Shown here: piece after piece, positions 38,759 to 48,234 of the stretch
How the letters are laid out: each line of letters starts with the position of its first letter
Numbering within the stretch: position 1 is the first letter of the stretch
Assembly: GCA_029213075.1 (NCBI GenBank)
Contig: JARGPO010000018.1
Span: 1-64,000 of the forward strand
DNA: 64,000 nt
Reading direction: 5' to 3'
From: Legionellaceae bacterium
Lineage (GTDB): Bacteria; Pseudomonadota; Gammaproteobacteria; Legionellales; Legionellaceae
Notes under the pieces: model-generated
The model's input: the letters and a program-made list of their open reading frames with translations, nothing else
What the model was told of the DNA's origin: nothing
The model's database searches: none
Position numbers and translations under genes: made by a program

Positions 38759-38860
38759 CTACAGAGTAATTAGTTCTAAATATGACTATGAATCTGAACT
38801 AAAATAGTGTATGATTCAACAAATCCTCAATACTTGAAAATTTGAGGTAAACCTGTAAAT

Positions 38861-38936
38861 GTCCCCATCGTCTAGAGGCCTAGGACACTGCCCTTTCACG
38901 GCGGCAACAGGGGTTCGAATCCCCTTGGGGACGCCA
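38861..38936 (+). tRNA. tRNA-Glu (TTC)
   Basis: 76 nt with encoded CCA. The acceptor GTCCCCA pairs with TGGGGAC, the loop CTTTCAC gives anticodon TTC, the T arm is GGGGTTCGAATCCCC. It is about 100 bp after tRNA-Ala; no separate strong promoter was seen, so both may be one transcript ending at the hairpin at 38963. Confidence 0.97.
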
Positions 38937-38962
38937 TCTTTCTGGCGTCATGTGAACACCAT

Positions 38963-38990
38963 GAAAGCACCTTGACAACCTGGTGCTTTT
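38963..38990 (+). terminator. Rho-independent terminator after tRNA-Glu
   Basis: AAAGCACC (38964-38971) pairs with GGTGCTTT (38982-38989) around a 10-nt loop, ending in TTTT. It lies 27 nt after the tRNA-Glu CCA. Confidence 0.75.
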
Positions 38991-39051
38991 GACAAAAACA
39001 ATATCTCAAAAAATTAATTAAAATACCTTATCTAAATAAAAGGAAACCCAA

Positions 39052-39753
39052 GTGAAAGTAATTTTAATTGCTGGAGGCTCAGCCTCAGGAAAATCATCGT
39101 TATCTAGAAAATTATTAGATGCTCTTAGAACTGAAGGAAAAAACGCAGAGCTCATCATAATGGATAGTTATTACAAAGAAATTCCTGCTGATAGAGAAAT
39201 TAATGAATACCGAGCTACTACTAACTTTGACAGAGTTAGTATGTTTGAAATTGATGACTTAAAAGACGATGTTATTTCTTTAAACGAAGGTAGGGATATA
39301 AATAGGTATGAATATGATTTTACCACCAATAGACGAAGAGCAGTTGGTAGTATATCTCAACCAGAGTTTCTTATTATTGAAGGTCTCTTCACAATGCACC
39401 TTAAACGTAAACTACCTGCTGATTTGTCACAGTTAACTGTATTTGTTGAGGTTAGTTCATATTTAACGCTTATCAACCGTCGTATTATAAGAGATCAGGC
39501 CACTCGAAACCTAACTCCCGCGCAAACTATTCAAGGTGAAAGAAAGTATGTTGGTATCGCCTATTTCCATAATATTGCAAGCGGTATGAGGGGTGTAGAT
39601 ATTAGCGTTGTAAATGACGATCCGATTGATAACGAACAACACCCTCTAGAAAAAGGTATTGATGATATTCTTGCATCATTAGAAGTCGAGAGAACTATTG
39701 TTCCTATTCCTGAAGAAGAATACACATGCGCACCTACTCCTGCACTAGGTTAA
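39052..39753 (+). CDS. Uridine kinase-like P-loop kinase
   Basis: 233 residues from a GTG with AAGGAA upstream. P-loop IAGGSASGKSSL (6-17), MDSYYKEIPADREINEY (substrate lid region) and NFDRVSMFEIDDL resemble uridine kinase and phosphoribulokinase. IIEGLFTMHL and RRIIRDQATRNL complete the kinase core. It most likely phosphorylates uridine/cytidine, but the N(S)-type substrate residues are not decisive and the sequence differs from the standard Udk (for example, no HPxAFD). It lies downstream of the tRNA terminator and alone. Confidence 0.8.
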   Translation: MKVILIAGGSASGKSSLSRKLLDALRTEGKNAELIIMDSYYKEIPADREINEYRATTNFDRVSMFEIDDLKDDVISLNEGRDINRYEYDFTTNRRRAVGSISQPEFLIIEGLFTMHLKRKLPADLSQLTVFVEVSSYLTLINRRIIRDQATRNLTPAQTIQGERKYVGIAYFHNIASGMRGVDISVVNDDPIDNEQHPLEKGIDDILASLEVERTIVPIPEEEYTCAPTPALG

Positions 39754-39888
39754 ACGTAGGTATGTTTGAGAGACAAGCAAAAATTAAAAAATTATCAAGA
39801 TTAAATAATTCATCTTCAGTATTAGGCAATCCATCACCTAATTTATCTGGATTTTTATAAGAGTATGAATCATACTGGGAAAATACAT

Positions 39889-40348
39889 ATGTTCTCAAGA
39901 AGTGGGCTATTGCCAACAGTTCTTGGTAGAGTTATCCCTCCTTATGAATTGCAGTACCTAACCATGAGTAAAGTTGATGAACGTGCGGCTAAAATTAGAT
40001 GATTTCATGAGCCTTTTCTGGCAAGAAATATCAGAGGCGACTGGAGTTAAATATGATTTTTCTAATATAGTGAAATCCTCTAAAGAATTATGTTCATTAG
40101 AATGGTTAAATAAAAAACATAGCTTGGGTGGACTAGAAGTTAAAACAGATACTCTGCAGGTAATAGATAAATATGGCATGTCTAATAAAAGACTTTTTGC
40201 CATCGGTGAATTAACAAAAGGAGCTTGTTTCTTAACTACAGACTTAGGAACCGTGACCTCACACGCAGCTAGAGTTGTAGAGTTTATTAACTCTCAATTT
40301 CTTCTTAATCATAAAAATCCAGCAACTACACTCGAACATAGTGAGTAA
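39889..40348 (+). pseudogene. Remnant of an FAD/NAD(P)-binding protein (YdhS-like), frameshifted
   Basis: Frame 1 from 39889 reads MFSRSGLLPTVLGRVIPPYE, LQYLT, KVDERAAKIR and stops at 40000-40002. The next frame, from 39974, carries on with KLDDFMSLFWQEISEATG, then GGLEVKTDTLQVIDKYGMSN and LFAIGELTKGACFLTTDLG, which matches the C-terminal part of COG4529-type FAD/NAD(P)-binding proteins. The junction at about 39974-40000 is a frameshift and the large N-terminal FAD domain is gone; traces may begin near 39760. The downstream frame of 124 codons is the 3' fragment, not a separate gene. Function lost. Confidence 0.7.
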
Positions 40349-40414
40349 TTTAAAAATTAATACAAAAAGGTGTTATTGAACATTTATCTTAAATTTAGAT
40401 ATAGTTTTATAACA

Positions 40415-41740
40415 TCATAACCTCTCAAATATTGTTCTCGTATTAAAACCAAATAAGCGCTCGTGCATTCTATAGGCATATTCATCTGTCATATTGGCAA
40501 TGTAGTCACAAATTACGCGATGAGCTTGATCTGGATTTTCTGCCTTCCTGAATAAATCTCTGTTTTTATTGTCAAGTAAATGCTCTGGGTTTGAATTAAA
40601 TGACTCAAAAAGTCTTTGTACCACCATCTGACCACCATATTCGAATATTCTAGCGGCTTGTGAATCAATAACATATTTATAAACGCAATTCATAAAGTAT
40701 TTGAGTAACGCGTCGGCCTCAGGTAATAAAAAAGCATTATATTTTAATAGGTTATTCTCAAAATCATCATTTACCACTTTTACTTCAAGAGAGGTAACAA
40801 AATAATTAACTATTTTTCCAATTGACTCTTTTCTCTCAAATACTGATCCTGAAAATAAACAATCTAGTAAGCTATCTGTTGCTGTAGATAAAGTTGTATT
40901 AGCAAGTATTTCTCTCAATTCTTGGGTATCGCAATTATCTCTACAAATCAATCGCAAATGAATTGCATCCTCAAGATCATGAACCCCATATGAAATATCA
41001 TCAGCAATATCCATAATTGAGCAGTCAAATGAGTGGTATTTAGCTTTAGAATGCGACTTTTTACTTGAAGATTTAATTACTGATTGAAACAAATTTCTAT
41101 CATTTTCACTAAAAGGACTAAGAACCCAGTCAATTACATCTTGATCCTCATCAAAGTATGCCTTAGGAGGAAGCCAGTCATTAATTCTAATAGCGTTTTG
41201 ACGGCAATTATCGGTTGTTACTGGAAGTTTTTCTGCTACAACTTCTGAGCGAGCTACTGGGTATTTTAAAATTCCTAAAAGAGATCTCCTAGTTAAGTCT
41301 AATCCATAAGATCCATAGCTTTCCTCAACCTTTGTAAGTAACCGTAAAGTTTGACCATTCCCCTCAAAGCCACCATGCTTACTCATCATATAATTAAGTG
41401 CTACTTCTCCCCCATGTCCAAATGGAGGATGACCTATATCATGTAGTAAGCAAATAACACTCATCAAATCATCATTGGGCAGAATATCTGTTATGGTATT
41501 ATCTTGCTGATTAGTAATTAGATTCCTAACTAAAGCGCAACCAATAGATGCGACCTCCAATGAATGAGTTAGACGAGTCCTATGAAAATCACCCTCATCC
41601 GTACCTAAAATTTGAGTTTTTCTCTGCAGCCTTCGAAACGCTGGGCAATGTATAACCCTTGTTCTGTCTCTTTCATACGGCTCTCTGTGATCTTGATTGC
41701 CGCGTTGATGTGATTTTCCTGATCTGCGTTGTGTCCACAT
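40415..41740 (-). CDS. dgt: dGTP triphosphohydrolase-like HD-domain protein
   Basis: 441 residues. HD-domain metal ligands in RLTHSLEVASIG and LLHDIGHPPFGHGGE, then SIMDIADDISYGVHDLEDA and ICDYIANMTDEYAYRMHERLFG. The N-terminal YERDRTRVIHCPAFRRLQRKTQI is typical of the Dgt family, which hydrolyses dNTPs to nucleosides and triphosphate and shapes nucleotide pools. Length is near the type-2 dGTPase size, so it may be the Dgt-like subgroup rather than the 505-residue E. coli enzyme. It is divergent from the SPOR lipoprotein gene. Confidence 0.92.
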   Translation of the reverse strand: MWTQRRSGKSHQRGNQDHREPYERDRTRVIHCPAFRRLQRKTQILGTDEGDFHRTRLTHSLEVASIGCALVRNLITNQQDNTITDILPNDDLMSVICLLHDIGHPPFGHGGEVALNYMMSKHGGFEGNGQTLRLLTKVEESYGSYGLDLTRRSLLGILKYPVARSEVVAEKLPVTTDNCRQNAIRINDWLPPKAYFDEDQDVIDWVLSPFSENDRNLFQSVIKSSSKKSHSKAKYHSFDCSIMDIADDISYGVHDLEDAIHLRLICRDNCDTQELREILANTTLSTATDSLLDCLFSGSVFERKESIGKIVNYFVTSLEVKVVNDDFENNLLKYNAFLLPEADALLKYFMNCVYKYVIDSQAARIFEYGGQMVVQRLFESFNSNPEHLLDNKNRDLFRKAENPDQAHRVICDYIANMTDEYAYRMHERLFGFNTRTIFERL

Positions 41741-41842
41741 AAATATCTCTTTAATTACAAATATTACTAAAGTTTATTGTAAAACTGCAGATACTACTAG
41801 CATATATACTTATTTTTGCGGAAAGACGCATAAGAGGTCTAA

Positions 41843-42385
41843 ATGATGAAAACAATTAAAATAATACTAATTTCATTTTCAGCAATGTACTTATCAGCTT
41901 GTATGATGGATGGAACAAGCATGTCTAATTTTGGCTCTTATAGACCTTACGGATATTCTGATTCACAAATGGTATATCCAGAAGGATATGAATCATACGG
42001 CTCATATGAACAGGGCGGTTATGATCCTGAGAGGCGCACTGAGAGCAAAGTTGTTGTACCTAACTCATATCATGTTGGCTCTGGTAACCCAACACCATCT
42101 AAAGATTTAGATAAGAATTGGGTGAATAGTCAAAACCCACAATCTTATACAATCGAGCTTGCCAACGACAGAAAACCATCAAAGGTTGCCGGAGTTCTTT
42201 ATAAAGCTCCTAAAAATGAAAGATCTGCAGAGGTAAAAACAAGTAGTGGTAGTTATAAGGGATTATATGGTAGCTACCCAACTTATGAGGCTGCACAAGA
42301 AAAGCTAAACTCATTGCCAGATAATGTTAAAAAAGGCGCTGGAATTAAGTCTTGGGGCAGTGTCCAAAATGATGTTGGCTGGTAA
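41843..42385 (+). CDS. SPOR-domain lipoprotein
   Basis: 180 residues. Signal peptide with lipobox LSAC and lipidation at Cys20. A low-complexity Tyr/Gly/Ser-rich linker (YRPYGYSDSQMVYPEGYESYGSYEQ) joins a C-terminal SPOR-like domain (about 105-180: QSYTIELANDRKPSKVA, VKTSSGSYKGLYGSYPTYEAAQEKLNSLP, WGSVQ). SPOR domains bind peptidoglycan lacking stem peptides, usually at the septum. It ends 4 bp from the convergent gspM. AGAGG precedes the ATG. I do not recognise a named orthologue. Confidence 0.8.
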   Translation: MMKTIKIILISFSAMYLSACMMDGTSMSNFGSYRPYGYSDSQMVYPEGYESYGSYEQGGYDPERRTESKVVVPNSYHVGSGNPTPSKDLDKNWVNSQNPQSYTIELANDRKPSKVAGVLYKAPKNERSAEVKTSSGSYKGLYGSYPTYEAAQEKLNSLPDNVKKGAGIKSWGSVQNDVGW

Positions 42386-42389
42386 AATA

Positions 42390-42872
42390 TCAGGAGCCAC
42401 TGCTAAGTAAGACCATGACACTTACAACACCTGCGGGGCTTTTGTCATCGACGCTAAACTGCTTTACTGTTATAGCGTGCTTTCCACAAAAGTCCCATAA
42501 CCAAATCACAAAACTATTATATGGTACCTCATCAAAACTAAGCTGAATATTGCCATCATTAGTTTGTTCCAATTGATAATGAAATTTCTGAAAACTGCTG
42601 TGTTTTAACTCATTTGATAGTTCTGAAAGAGCCTCCTCACCACTCAATGACTCAGTAGGAGTTACATCAATATATTGAGAGCGAACCATCTTCATCCACT
42701 GTAGAGTCTCTTTTCCCTCAGTTAGTAATTTTTGCTTATCTTTAACAGAACTTACAAGAGGAGAATATATTAGAGCATAAAAAATGTAACAACATAAAAA
42801 TACAGCTGCAACAAGAAGCATTCTTCGCTCTCTTTCATTTATCTGCTCTAAGTACTCCTTTATATTTATCAT
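42390..42872 (-). CDS. gspM: Type II secretion system protein GspM
   Basis: 160 residues: a short cytoplasmic tail (NIKEYLEQINERERRM), one membrane segment (about 17-38) and a periplasmic ferredoxin-like region. The family is divergent, so the call leans on layout and on the 4-bp overlap with gspL upstream. GspM, with GspL, is part of the inner-membrane platform that links the GspE ATPase to pseudopilus assembly. Confidence 0.85.
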   Translation of the reverse strand: MINIKEYLEQINERERRMLLVAAVFLCCYIFYALIYSPLVSSVKDKQKLLTEGKETLQWMKMVRSQYIDVTPTESLSGEEALSELSNELKHSSFQKFHYQLEQTNDGNIQLSFDEVPYNSFVIWLWDFCGKHAITVKQFSVDDKSPAGVVSVMVLLSSGS

Positions 42873-44032
42873 GATAACTCCAAAGTAGCTATTACCTTAT
42901 CACCTTTAGTTGCTGCAGAAGATTTACGTACTGTGACGTGTAGTTTTTTTAATCTCAATGCAAGCTTTTCTAATCCATAAAAATCATGAGAGGTAATACG
43001 TACAGATAAGTTTGAGTTTTGGAACTTAAGTTGTTGAATAGACACATAATCATCTTTATCAAGATTATCTGGGTGCACAGCAGCAGATAAGTTAGCAAGC
43101 AACTTCCATATTCTTGCATCATATCCTGATTCATTTTTCTTTAATAGCTGATTTATACGAAACTTAGGGCTAATAACTTGTTTAGCATTAGGAAAAAACT
43201 CTCGATACACAACGGCAATTTTTTTATCATAATCAGATAACTGATTATCTAATACTAGCCAAGAAACAAGGTTTGTTAAAATTAAGCCGCAAACCCAAAC
43301 TGAACCTAATATGATTGCAAGCTTATACCATCGTTTAGAACTATCTTTGTGTGTATTATGTTGAAACTCTCCTTGACAAAAGTTCATTGGATTTTTTTTG
43401 AATAATTGGGTTGCAACCCAGTTATAAGAATCCATATCTACTTGTGTGAATTTTTCGGAGTGTTGCAAAACTTGACTATCTGTAAATTTAAGAACATGAG
43501 AAAATGAAGCTTGGCCTCCTAGGTACTTATCAAGTAAATCGATACTAAGTGCACCTTTAAAGTTAATATCATTTACAAGCAAGCTACTTTCAATTACACA
43601 TGCCTCACCAATATTTAACGAAAACCACTCGTTAGTGATTACATTATATTTAATATTAGCGCCAACTAATTTAGCTTTTAGATCAGAAATAATTTGTTTA
43701 TCTGTTACTAATATTAAATAACGATTATTCTCATAATGTTCTTTATCAAAAGAGAAGTGGAGATTTGTTACTGGTTGCGCAAGCTTATCCTCTAATGCAT
43801 ATGTTAATGCTGGTCGAGCTTTTCGCTCATTAATATAAGGCAACTCTAACTCATGAATACAAGAGACATGTGTAGGAAGTACGACTATAGTTTTAGAATT
43901 TTCTTGGAGTTTTTTAAAGTCTTCTATAGATCTTAACTGCAGAGGTTGCTCAACATTACCTTGCTCATCCAGACGAACACTTAAACAATTTTCATCATTA
44001 AAATGCTCTGAAAAAATATAACAAGTTAACAT
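42869..44032 (-). CDS. gspL: Type II secretion system protein GspL
   Basis: 387 residues. The cytoplasmic actin-like part covers about 1-230, with VVVLPTHVSCIHELELPYINERKARPALTYALED near the start and NFCQGEF just before the membrane segment (about 236-260). The periplasmic C-terminal domain is about 270-387. This is the standard GspL layout. GspL recruits GspE and pairs with GspM. gspK is on the other strand at 54322, so the system genes are scattered, as in Legionella. Confidence 0.92.
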   Translation of the reverse strand: MLTCYIFSEHFNDENCLSVRLDEQGNVEQPLQLRSIEDFKKLQENSKTIVVLPTHVSCIHELELPYINERKARPALTYALEDKLAQPVTNLHFSFDKEHYENNRYLILVTDKQIISDLKAKLVGANIKYNVITNEWFSLNIGEACVIESSLLVNDINFKGALSIDLLDKYLGGQASFSHVLKFTDSQVLQHSEKFTQVDMDSYNWVATQLFKKNPMNFCQGEFQHNTHKDSSKRWYKLAIILGSVWVCGLILTNLVSWLVLDNQLSDYDKKIAVVYREFFPNAKQVISPKFRINQLLKKNESGYDARIWKLLANLSAAVHPDNLDKDDYVSIQQLKFQNSNLSVRITSHDFYGLEKLALRLKKLHVTVRKSSAATKGDKVIATLELS

Positions 44033-44174
44033 ATCTCCCCTTTCTGATTAACAACACGACTACTTCTAACGTAGTGTAACTGCGAACATACTAAAAATAT
44101 AGGATATAATATTTTTTATCTAAATAACATCAGGGAATTAAAACAAAATAACCGAACTAGGGTTTTCAAAAAAA

Positions 44175-44254
44175 CATGGATACCAACTATAAAAAACAAG
44201 AAAAGTAGCGATTAGTAATTATTTTCTAACTCTACTTATCTTTTGGTATCCATG
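44175..44254. terminator. Long stem-loop with 12-bp exact arms between rplI and gspL
   Basis: CATGGATACCAA (44175-44186) is matched exactly by TTGGTATCCATG (44243-44254); inside, AAGTAG (44203-44208) pairs with CTACTT (44232-44237). About 80 nt. It lies 28 bp after the rplI stop codon. The arms are unusually far apart for a rho-independent terminator; a small repeat element or RNA structure is an alternative. Confidence 0.45.
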
Positions 44255-44281
44255 CAATCAAGTTACATATGCTTATTAAAA

Positions 44282-44728
44282 TTAAGCAGAAGCAACTTCA
44301 ACATTAACAACAGCCACTACATCACTATGTACTTGAACTTCTACTGTATATTCACCAACAGAATGAAACACACCATCAGGCATCGATATTTCACGCTTAA
44401 GAACTTCTAATGATTTTTCAAGTAGTGCTTCATGAATTTCTGTAACACCAACTGAACCATATAGCTTACCTTCATCACTAGCTTGAGCTTTGATTACTAA
44501 TTTAGTATTGTTAATTTTTTCAGCTCTTTTTTCAGCTTGAGCTAGATTATCAGCAGCTTTTTTCTCAAGTTCAGCACGACGGCTTTCAAAGTTTGCAATG
44601 TTTTTTTCTGTTGCAAAAACTGCTTTATTTTGTGGAACTAAGTAATTACGTCCATAACCTGCTTTAACAGTAACTGTATCACCTAATGAACCCAAATTTC
44701 TAATTTTTTCTAATAATATAACTTGCAT
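44282..44728 (-). CDS. rplI: 50S ribosomal protein bL9
   Basis: 148 residues: [36 protein letters not shown] is the bL9 N-domain signature, followed by the long central helix and the C-domain with [23 protein letters not shown] precedes the ATG. It binds 23S rRNA domain V. Last gene of the rpsF-rpsR-membrane protein-rplI operon. Confidence 0.97.
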   Translation of the reverse strand: MQVILLEKIRNLGSLGDTVTVKAGYGRNYLVPQNKAVFATEKNIANFESRRAELEKKAADNLAQAEKRAEKINNTKLVIKAQASDEGKLYGSVGVTEIHEALLEKSLEVLKREISMPDGVFHSVGEYTVEVQVHSDVVAVVNVEVASA

Positions 44729-44733
44729 TTTAT

Positions 44734-45642
44734 TTAACCTCTTTTTCTAGGTTTTAAAGAAAATAACCTTAAATTTAAAAAACTATCAATTAATCCCAAC
44801 ATACTATAAAAAGGAACCGTGACAAAAGGCACGAGTATTAATGGAACCAAAAGTAGCAACAATAACCGAGAGTTTTTTCTATCCACAACATTAGCGCAAA
44901 CACTCATGCCAGCCAGTAGAAAATATAAAACAACAGATGGCAACAAAATCATAGCTACAATATTTTGTCCACAAGCGGCACCAAAGATAATCAATAATAC
45001 CAACATTGCTAATTTATTGGCTCGAAAACTTAATACTTCTTGTTTAAATCCACCTGGATTATAAAGTCGTGACTGTATAGATCTTGCTGTCATTAGTGCA
45101 ATTAAAGCCGAAACCATAATACTAAGCATTTGTAACCCAAATGCATAACTTGCAATAACCGCTTGATCAATTTTAGTTTCAGACAACATTTTTACGATAG
45201 CAGTGTCTGATTGTGTTTCTCTTAAAATTCCTTGCAAATACACGTATTGCGAAATTATAAACTCAGGAGCAAATAATTGAATACCTATTGTAGTTAAACT
45301 AATTAAAAGAAAAAAAACGCACACGACTGATTGCCATGTCATGGTTGTACGCAATGCACAAGCTGCCAAGTAACAAGGTACAAACAATGTCATCGAATTA
45401 ACTATTGCTGGAAAAGTAGATGTGGCAACCAAGGAGCAACCAAAAAACACACAAGTTACAGGAATAACTAACATAGCCCCTTCACGCCAGCCTTTTCTAA
45501 GGGTGATAAGAGCAACGAAAACTACTGCTAACCAAGATGTAAATGGAATCATTGCTAATATCATTGTGCATAAGATTGCATAATTTTTATTAGCAAATAA
45601 TAACTGTAAATGCTTTTGCATTAACTCCCTAATGTGTGCCAT
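44734..45642 (-). CDS. Multi-pass membrane protein between rpsR and rplI (DUF2232/YybS-like, tentative)
   Basis: 302 residues with about eight membrane segments and few charged residues outside the loops (for example [37 protein letters not shown]). I do not recognise a function. A membrane protein in this slot of the S6-S18-L9 operon occurs in several gammaproteobacteria and in YybS-type families; the assignment to that group is by position and topology only. It is 3 bp from rpsR and 5 bp from rplI, so it should be made with the ribosomal proteins. Confidence 0.7.
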   Translation of the reverse strand: MAHIRELMQKHLQLLFANKNYAILCTMILAMIPFTSWLAVVFVALITLRKGWREGAMLVIPVTCVFFGCSLVATSTFPAIVNSMTLFVPCYLAACALRTTMTWQSVVCVFFLLISLTTIGIQLFAPEFIISQYVYLQGILRETQSDTAIVKMLSETKIDQAVIASYAFGLQMLSIMVSALIALMTARSIQSRLYNPGGFKQEVLSFRANKLAMLVLLIIFGAACGQNIVAMILLPSVVLYFLLAGMSVCANVVDRKNSRLLLLLLVPLILVPFVTVPFYSMLGLIDSFLNLRLFSLKPRKRG

Positions 45643-45645
45643 ACA

Positions 45646-45870
45646 TTACCTATGGCTATCGCAGTAAGGTATTAATCCTAATATTCTAGCTCTCTGAATT
45701 GCTTTTGCTATACGACGCTGATCTTTAGCGCTAGTTCCAGTAATTCGGCTAGGTACTATTTTACCAGTTTCGCTAATATAATTTTTTAATAAATTAATGT
45801 CTTTATAGTCTATTTCATTTGCACCATCGGTCAAACGAGAAACTTTTTTACGACGAAAATATTGTGACAT
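45646..45870 (-). CDS. rpsR: 30S ribosomal protein bS18
   Basis: 74 residues: [37 protein letters not shown] and [24 protein letters not shown] are bS18 hallmarks. GAGGAG lies upstream of the ATG. It binds bS6 in the platform of the small subunit. Confidence 0.97.
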   Translation of the reverse strand: MSQYFRRKKVSRLTDGANEIDYKDINLLKNYISETGKIVPSRITGTSAKDQRRIAKAIQRARILGLIPYCDSHR

Positions 45871-45883
45871 ACTATTGCTCCTC

Positions 45884-46228
45884 TTAAGCTACATCTCTAA
45901 AATCTTTAGATTCTTTTTTCATCATCACTGATTCAGTGGTAACGGCGCTTTTCTTCTTCATTACTAAACTTCTTAAAACAGCATCATTAAATTTAAATGC
46001 TTCGCTTAGTTCATCTAAAGTTTTTTGACAGCACTCAATGTTGAACAAAAGATAGTGGGCTTTATGTAAGTCTTGAATAGCATAAGCAAGTTGTCTACGT
46101 CCCCAGTCTTCCTTACGATGTATTTTACCATTGTTTTTTGTAACAATAGACTCATAACGTTCTATCATTCCCGCAACTTGCTCACTCTGATCAGGGTGAA
46201 CAAGAAACACAACTTCATAATGTCTCAT
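45884..46228 (-). CDS. rpsF: 30S ribosomal protein bS6
   Basis: 114 residues: [55 protein letters not shown] and [12 protein letters not shown] are typical of bS6. The C-terminal extension is Glu/Lys-rich. AAGGAA precedes the ATG. First gene of the operon. Confidence 0.97.
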   Translation of the reverse strand: MRHYEVVFLVHPDQSEQVAGMIERYESIVTKNNGKIHRKEDWGRRQLAYAIQDLHKAHYLLFNIECCQKTLDELSEAFKFNDAVLRSLVMKKKSAVTTESVMMKKESKDFRDVA

Positions 46229-46672
46229 AATATGTTTCCTTATGGTTGAAGATATAAAGTTCTTTGTAAGTCTTTATATCAATTAGCCTTCAATAAATAC
46301 AATTTAAAGTAAGGCAAGGTTTTAAAAGCGTCATATATTAACTCTTTTTATCCTAAATTAATATAGTTTTCGAATATTAAATCTATAGTCGACTACCAGA
46401 AGAAGTAATCTAAAGCGATTTAAGCATGGGGACTTACAATGTTGTGCTAATTTCACTATTTTTAATTTATTATTGCAATAGCACCTAAAAAGGGAATACT
46501 TATGATATTTCACGCATTTTATAATAATTTCAATTTACGCTCTTGTTAATAAATCCAAATCAAGATAGTCTTTGATAAGGAAAATCATATCAATCGTACT
46601 AAAGATTGGAATGTACAAACAATGGATTGTAAAAAGCACCAGGAAGTGCTAAAGATTTTATATAGGGCGAAG
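46229..46672. other. Intergenic region without a recognised gene
   Basis: 444 bp between divergent rpsF and the lipoprotein gene. It must hold both promoters. I see only tiny frames (for example 46501-46548 with AAAGGGAATACTT before an ATG, 15 codons; and one of 20 codons from 46425) and no RNA gene or terminator that I can support. Confidence 0.4.
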
Positions 46673-47737
46673 ATGAGAAAGTATTTATTTGTGTTAATTA
46701 GTTTTTTAATGTTATCTTCATGTAAGAACATTGGACCTCTAGAAATACCAGTTGATCGCCGTAATTATAACGAATCGCTACAACATAGTGAGATGCAACA
46801 GCATTTACTTAATATTGTAAGGTTACGTTATAGTGACCCTCCATACTTTTTAGCTGTAAACAGTATAGTCGCACAATTTACTGTTTCAGCATCTGCAACC
46901 GCAAACGTAACAAACCAAGCACCACCTCCATTATTAGTAGGGTTTGGGGAGTTATCATCAACCTTTTCAGATAGCCCAACCATTACATTTAGCCCGATTC
47001 AAGGTGGGGAGTTTTTAACAAGACTAATGTCACCTATTGATATTAGTGTAGTGTATATGTTACTGCGCTCTGGATGGGGAATTAATCATATAATTCGACC
47101 AATTACCCAAAGATTCAATAATATTGAAAATGCTAGTATTGCATCACGTGTTACATCATCGCGAATACCAATATATAAAGAGTTTATGGATATAGGCTAC
47201 ACCCTTCTTAAGTTGCAACATACAAACCAATATCTAATGAGAATGAGTAAACTGCATAATAAGTTTGCGATTCATTTCATTATTCTCTCATTTGAAGGTT
47301 TAAATAAGCATGATATGGCTAATCTTAAAAAAATAGGAGTCGATAAAAACCGCAAAGATTTTTGGCTAACTGATACCTCACCAGAACGTCCAAATGAAAT
47401 ATATATTGAAACCAGAACAGTTTTAGGATTACTCAATTACTTTTCTAAAGGGGTACATGTTCCTGAAATAGATGTGAAAAATAAGCAGGCTCTTATAACT
47501 TATTATCCAAATGGTGACCGATTTTACTGGGATGAAGTTACAAAAGGATTATTCGAAGTACATTCATCCCAGTATAAGCCCAATAATGCTTTCGTAAGCA
47601 TTTGGTACCGAAATAAATGGTTTTATATTTCAGACTCTGATTTTGACTCAAAAGAAACAATGAATCTAATTATGATTATAATGGGTATATATCAAGGTAA
47701 AGTAGAACCATTCTTGCCGGTATTTACTGTCAGCTAA
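46673..47737 (+). CDS. Conserved uncharacterised lipoprotein
   Basis: 354 residues from the ATG at 46673; the frame is open to 46622 but a signal peptide with lipobox LSSC (Cys17) starts exactly at 46673. Recognisable blocks: RRNYNESLQHSEMQQHLLN then IVRLRYSDPPYFLAVNSI, and a later GGEFLTRLMSPIDISVVYMLLRSG. I recall similar blocks (LLNLVRLRYxDxPxFLEV) in hypothetical proteins of many proteobacteria, without an assigned role. C-terminal half: WLTDTSPERPNEIYIETRTVLGLL. It ends with a 4-bp tail-to-tail overlap with the pilX-like gene. Function unknown. Confidence 0.75.
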   Translation: MRKYLFVLISFLMLSSCKNIGPLEIPVDRRNYNESLQHSEMQQHLLNIVRLRYSDPPYFLAVNSIVAQFTVSASATANVTNQAPPPLLVGFGELSSTFSDSPTITFSPIQGGEFLTRLMSPIDISVVYMLLRSGWGINHIIRPITQRFNNIENASIASRVTSSRIPIYKEFMDIGYTLLKLQHTNQYLMRMSKLHNKFAIHFIILSFEGLNKHDMANLKKIGVDKNRKDFWLTDTSPERPNEIYIETRTVLGLLNYFSKGVHVPEIDVKNKQALITYYPNGDRFYWDEVTKGLFEVHSSQYKPNNAFVSIWYRNKWFYISDSDFDSKETMNLIMIIMGIYQGKVEPFLPVFTVS

Positions 47738-48234
47738 AATAGCATGCTCATAATTCCTGAATTAATATTCTTGAAATTATGGGCATTACAACTTGAAGAA
47801 GTATTTGGAGTTGCCACCCTAATTTTCATTAACCTTTCTTCTCCTAGTGGCGCAAGAACTATTAACCAATGCGTACTACTGAAAAGTATGTCTCCAACTT
47901 TTATTTGCAAGCAAGGATAATCACCTATCCGACCAATCAAAAAGTTATACTTCCTCTCTTTATCCTCTAAAACACAACCGCCCTTCTCTATTTTTTTTAT
48001 GTTCATATCTAAATTATCATTAATACATGAAGGCATAAGATAATTCTCAATGTTATTACTAATTTTTACAGCAAGCTCTTCAGTTGCATAAAAACTCTTA
48101 TGAGAGTTAATTAAATTGTTGGTCAATTTAATATGTAAATACAGTGAATTCTGTATTGAAATAACTAGCATGGTTAAAACTAACAAAATAACAATCGTTG
48201 TTATAAATATAAAACCCTTATTTTCACTTCTCAT
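47734..48234 (-). CDS. PilX-like minor pilin
   Basis: 166 residues. The N-terminus MRSENKGFIFITTIVILLVLTMLVISI, then SHKSFYATEELAVKISN, follows the PilX pattern (G-x-x-L, hydrophobic helix with LLVLTML, then a Phe/Tyr-A-x-E-A helix). The consensus prepilin Glu5 is lacking, as in PilX. Such minor pilins prime assembly of type IV pili. It overlaps the double prepilin gene by 4 bp upstream. No PilY1 or PilE follows; the next gene is convergent. Confidence 0.75.
   Translation of the reverse strand: MRSENKGFIFITTIVILLVLTMLVISIQNSLYLHIKLTNNLINSHKSFYATEELAVKISNNIENYLMPSCINDNLDMNIKKIEKGGCVLEDKERKYNFLIGRIGDYPCLQIKVGDILFSSTHWLIVLAPLGEERLMKIRVATPNTSSSCNAHNFKNINSGIMSMLF

Noticed and set aside
39974-40348. 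Separate 124-codon gene
   Set aside because: It is the 3' fragment of a frameshifted FAD/NAD(P)-binding protein gene, joined to residues in the previous frame.
46425-46548. Small open frames of 20 and 15 codons upstream of the lipoprotein gene
   Set aside because: Too short and without conserved features; chance occurrence in AT-rich DNA is likely.
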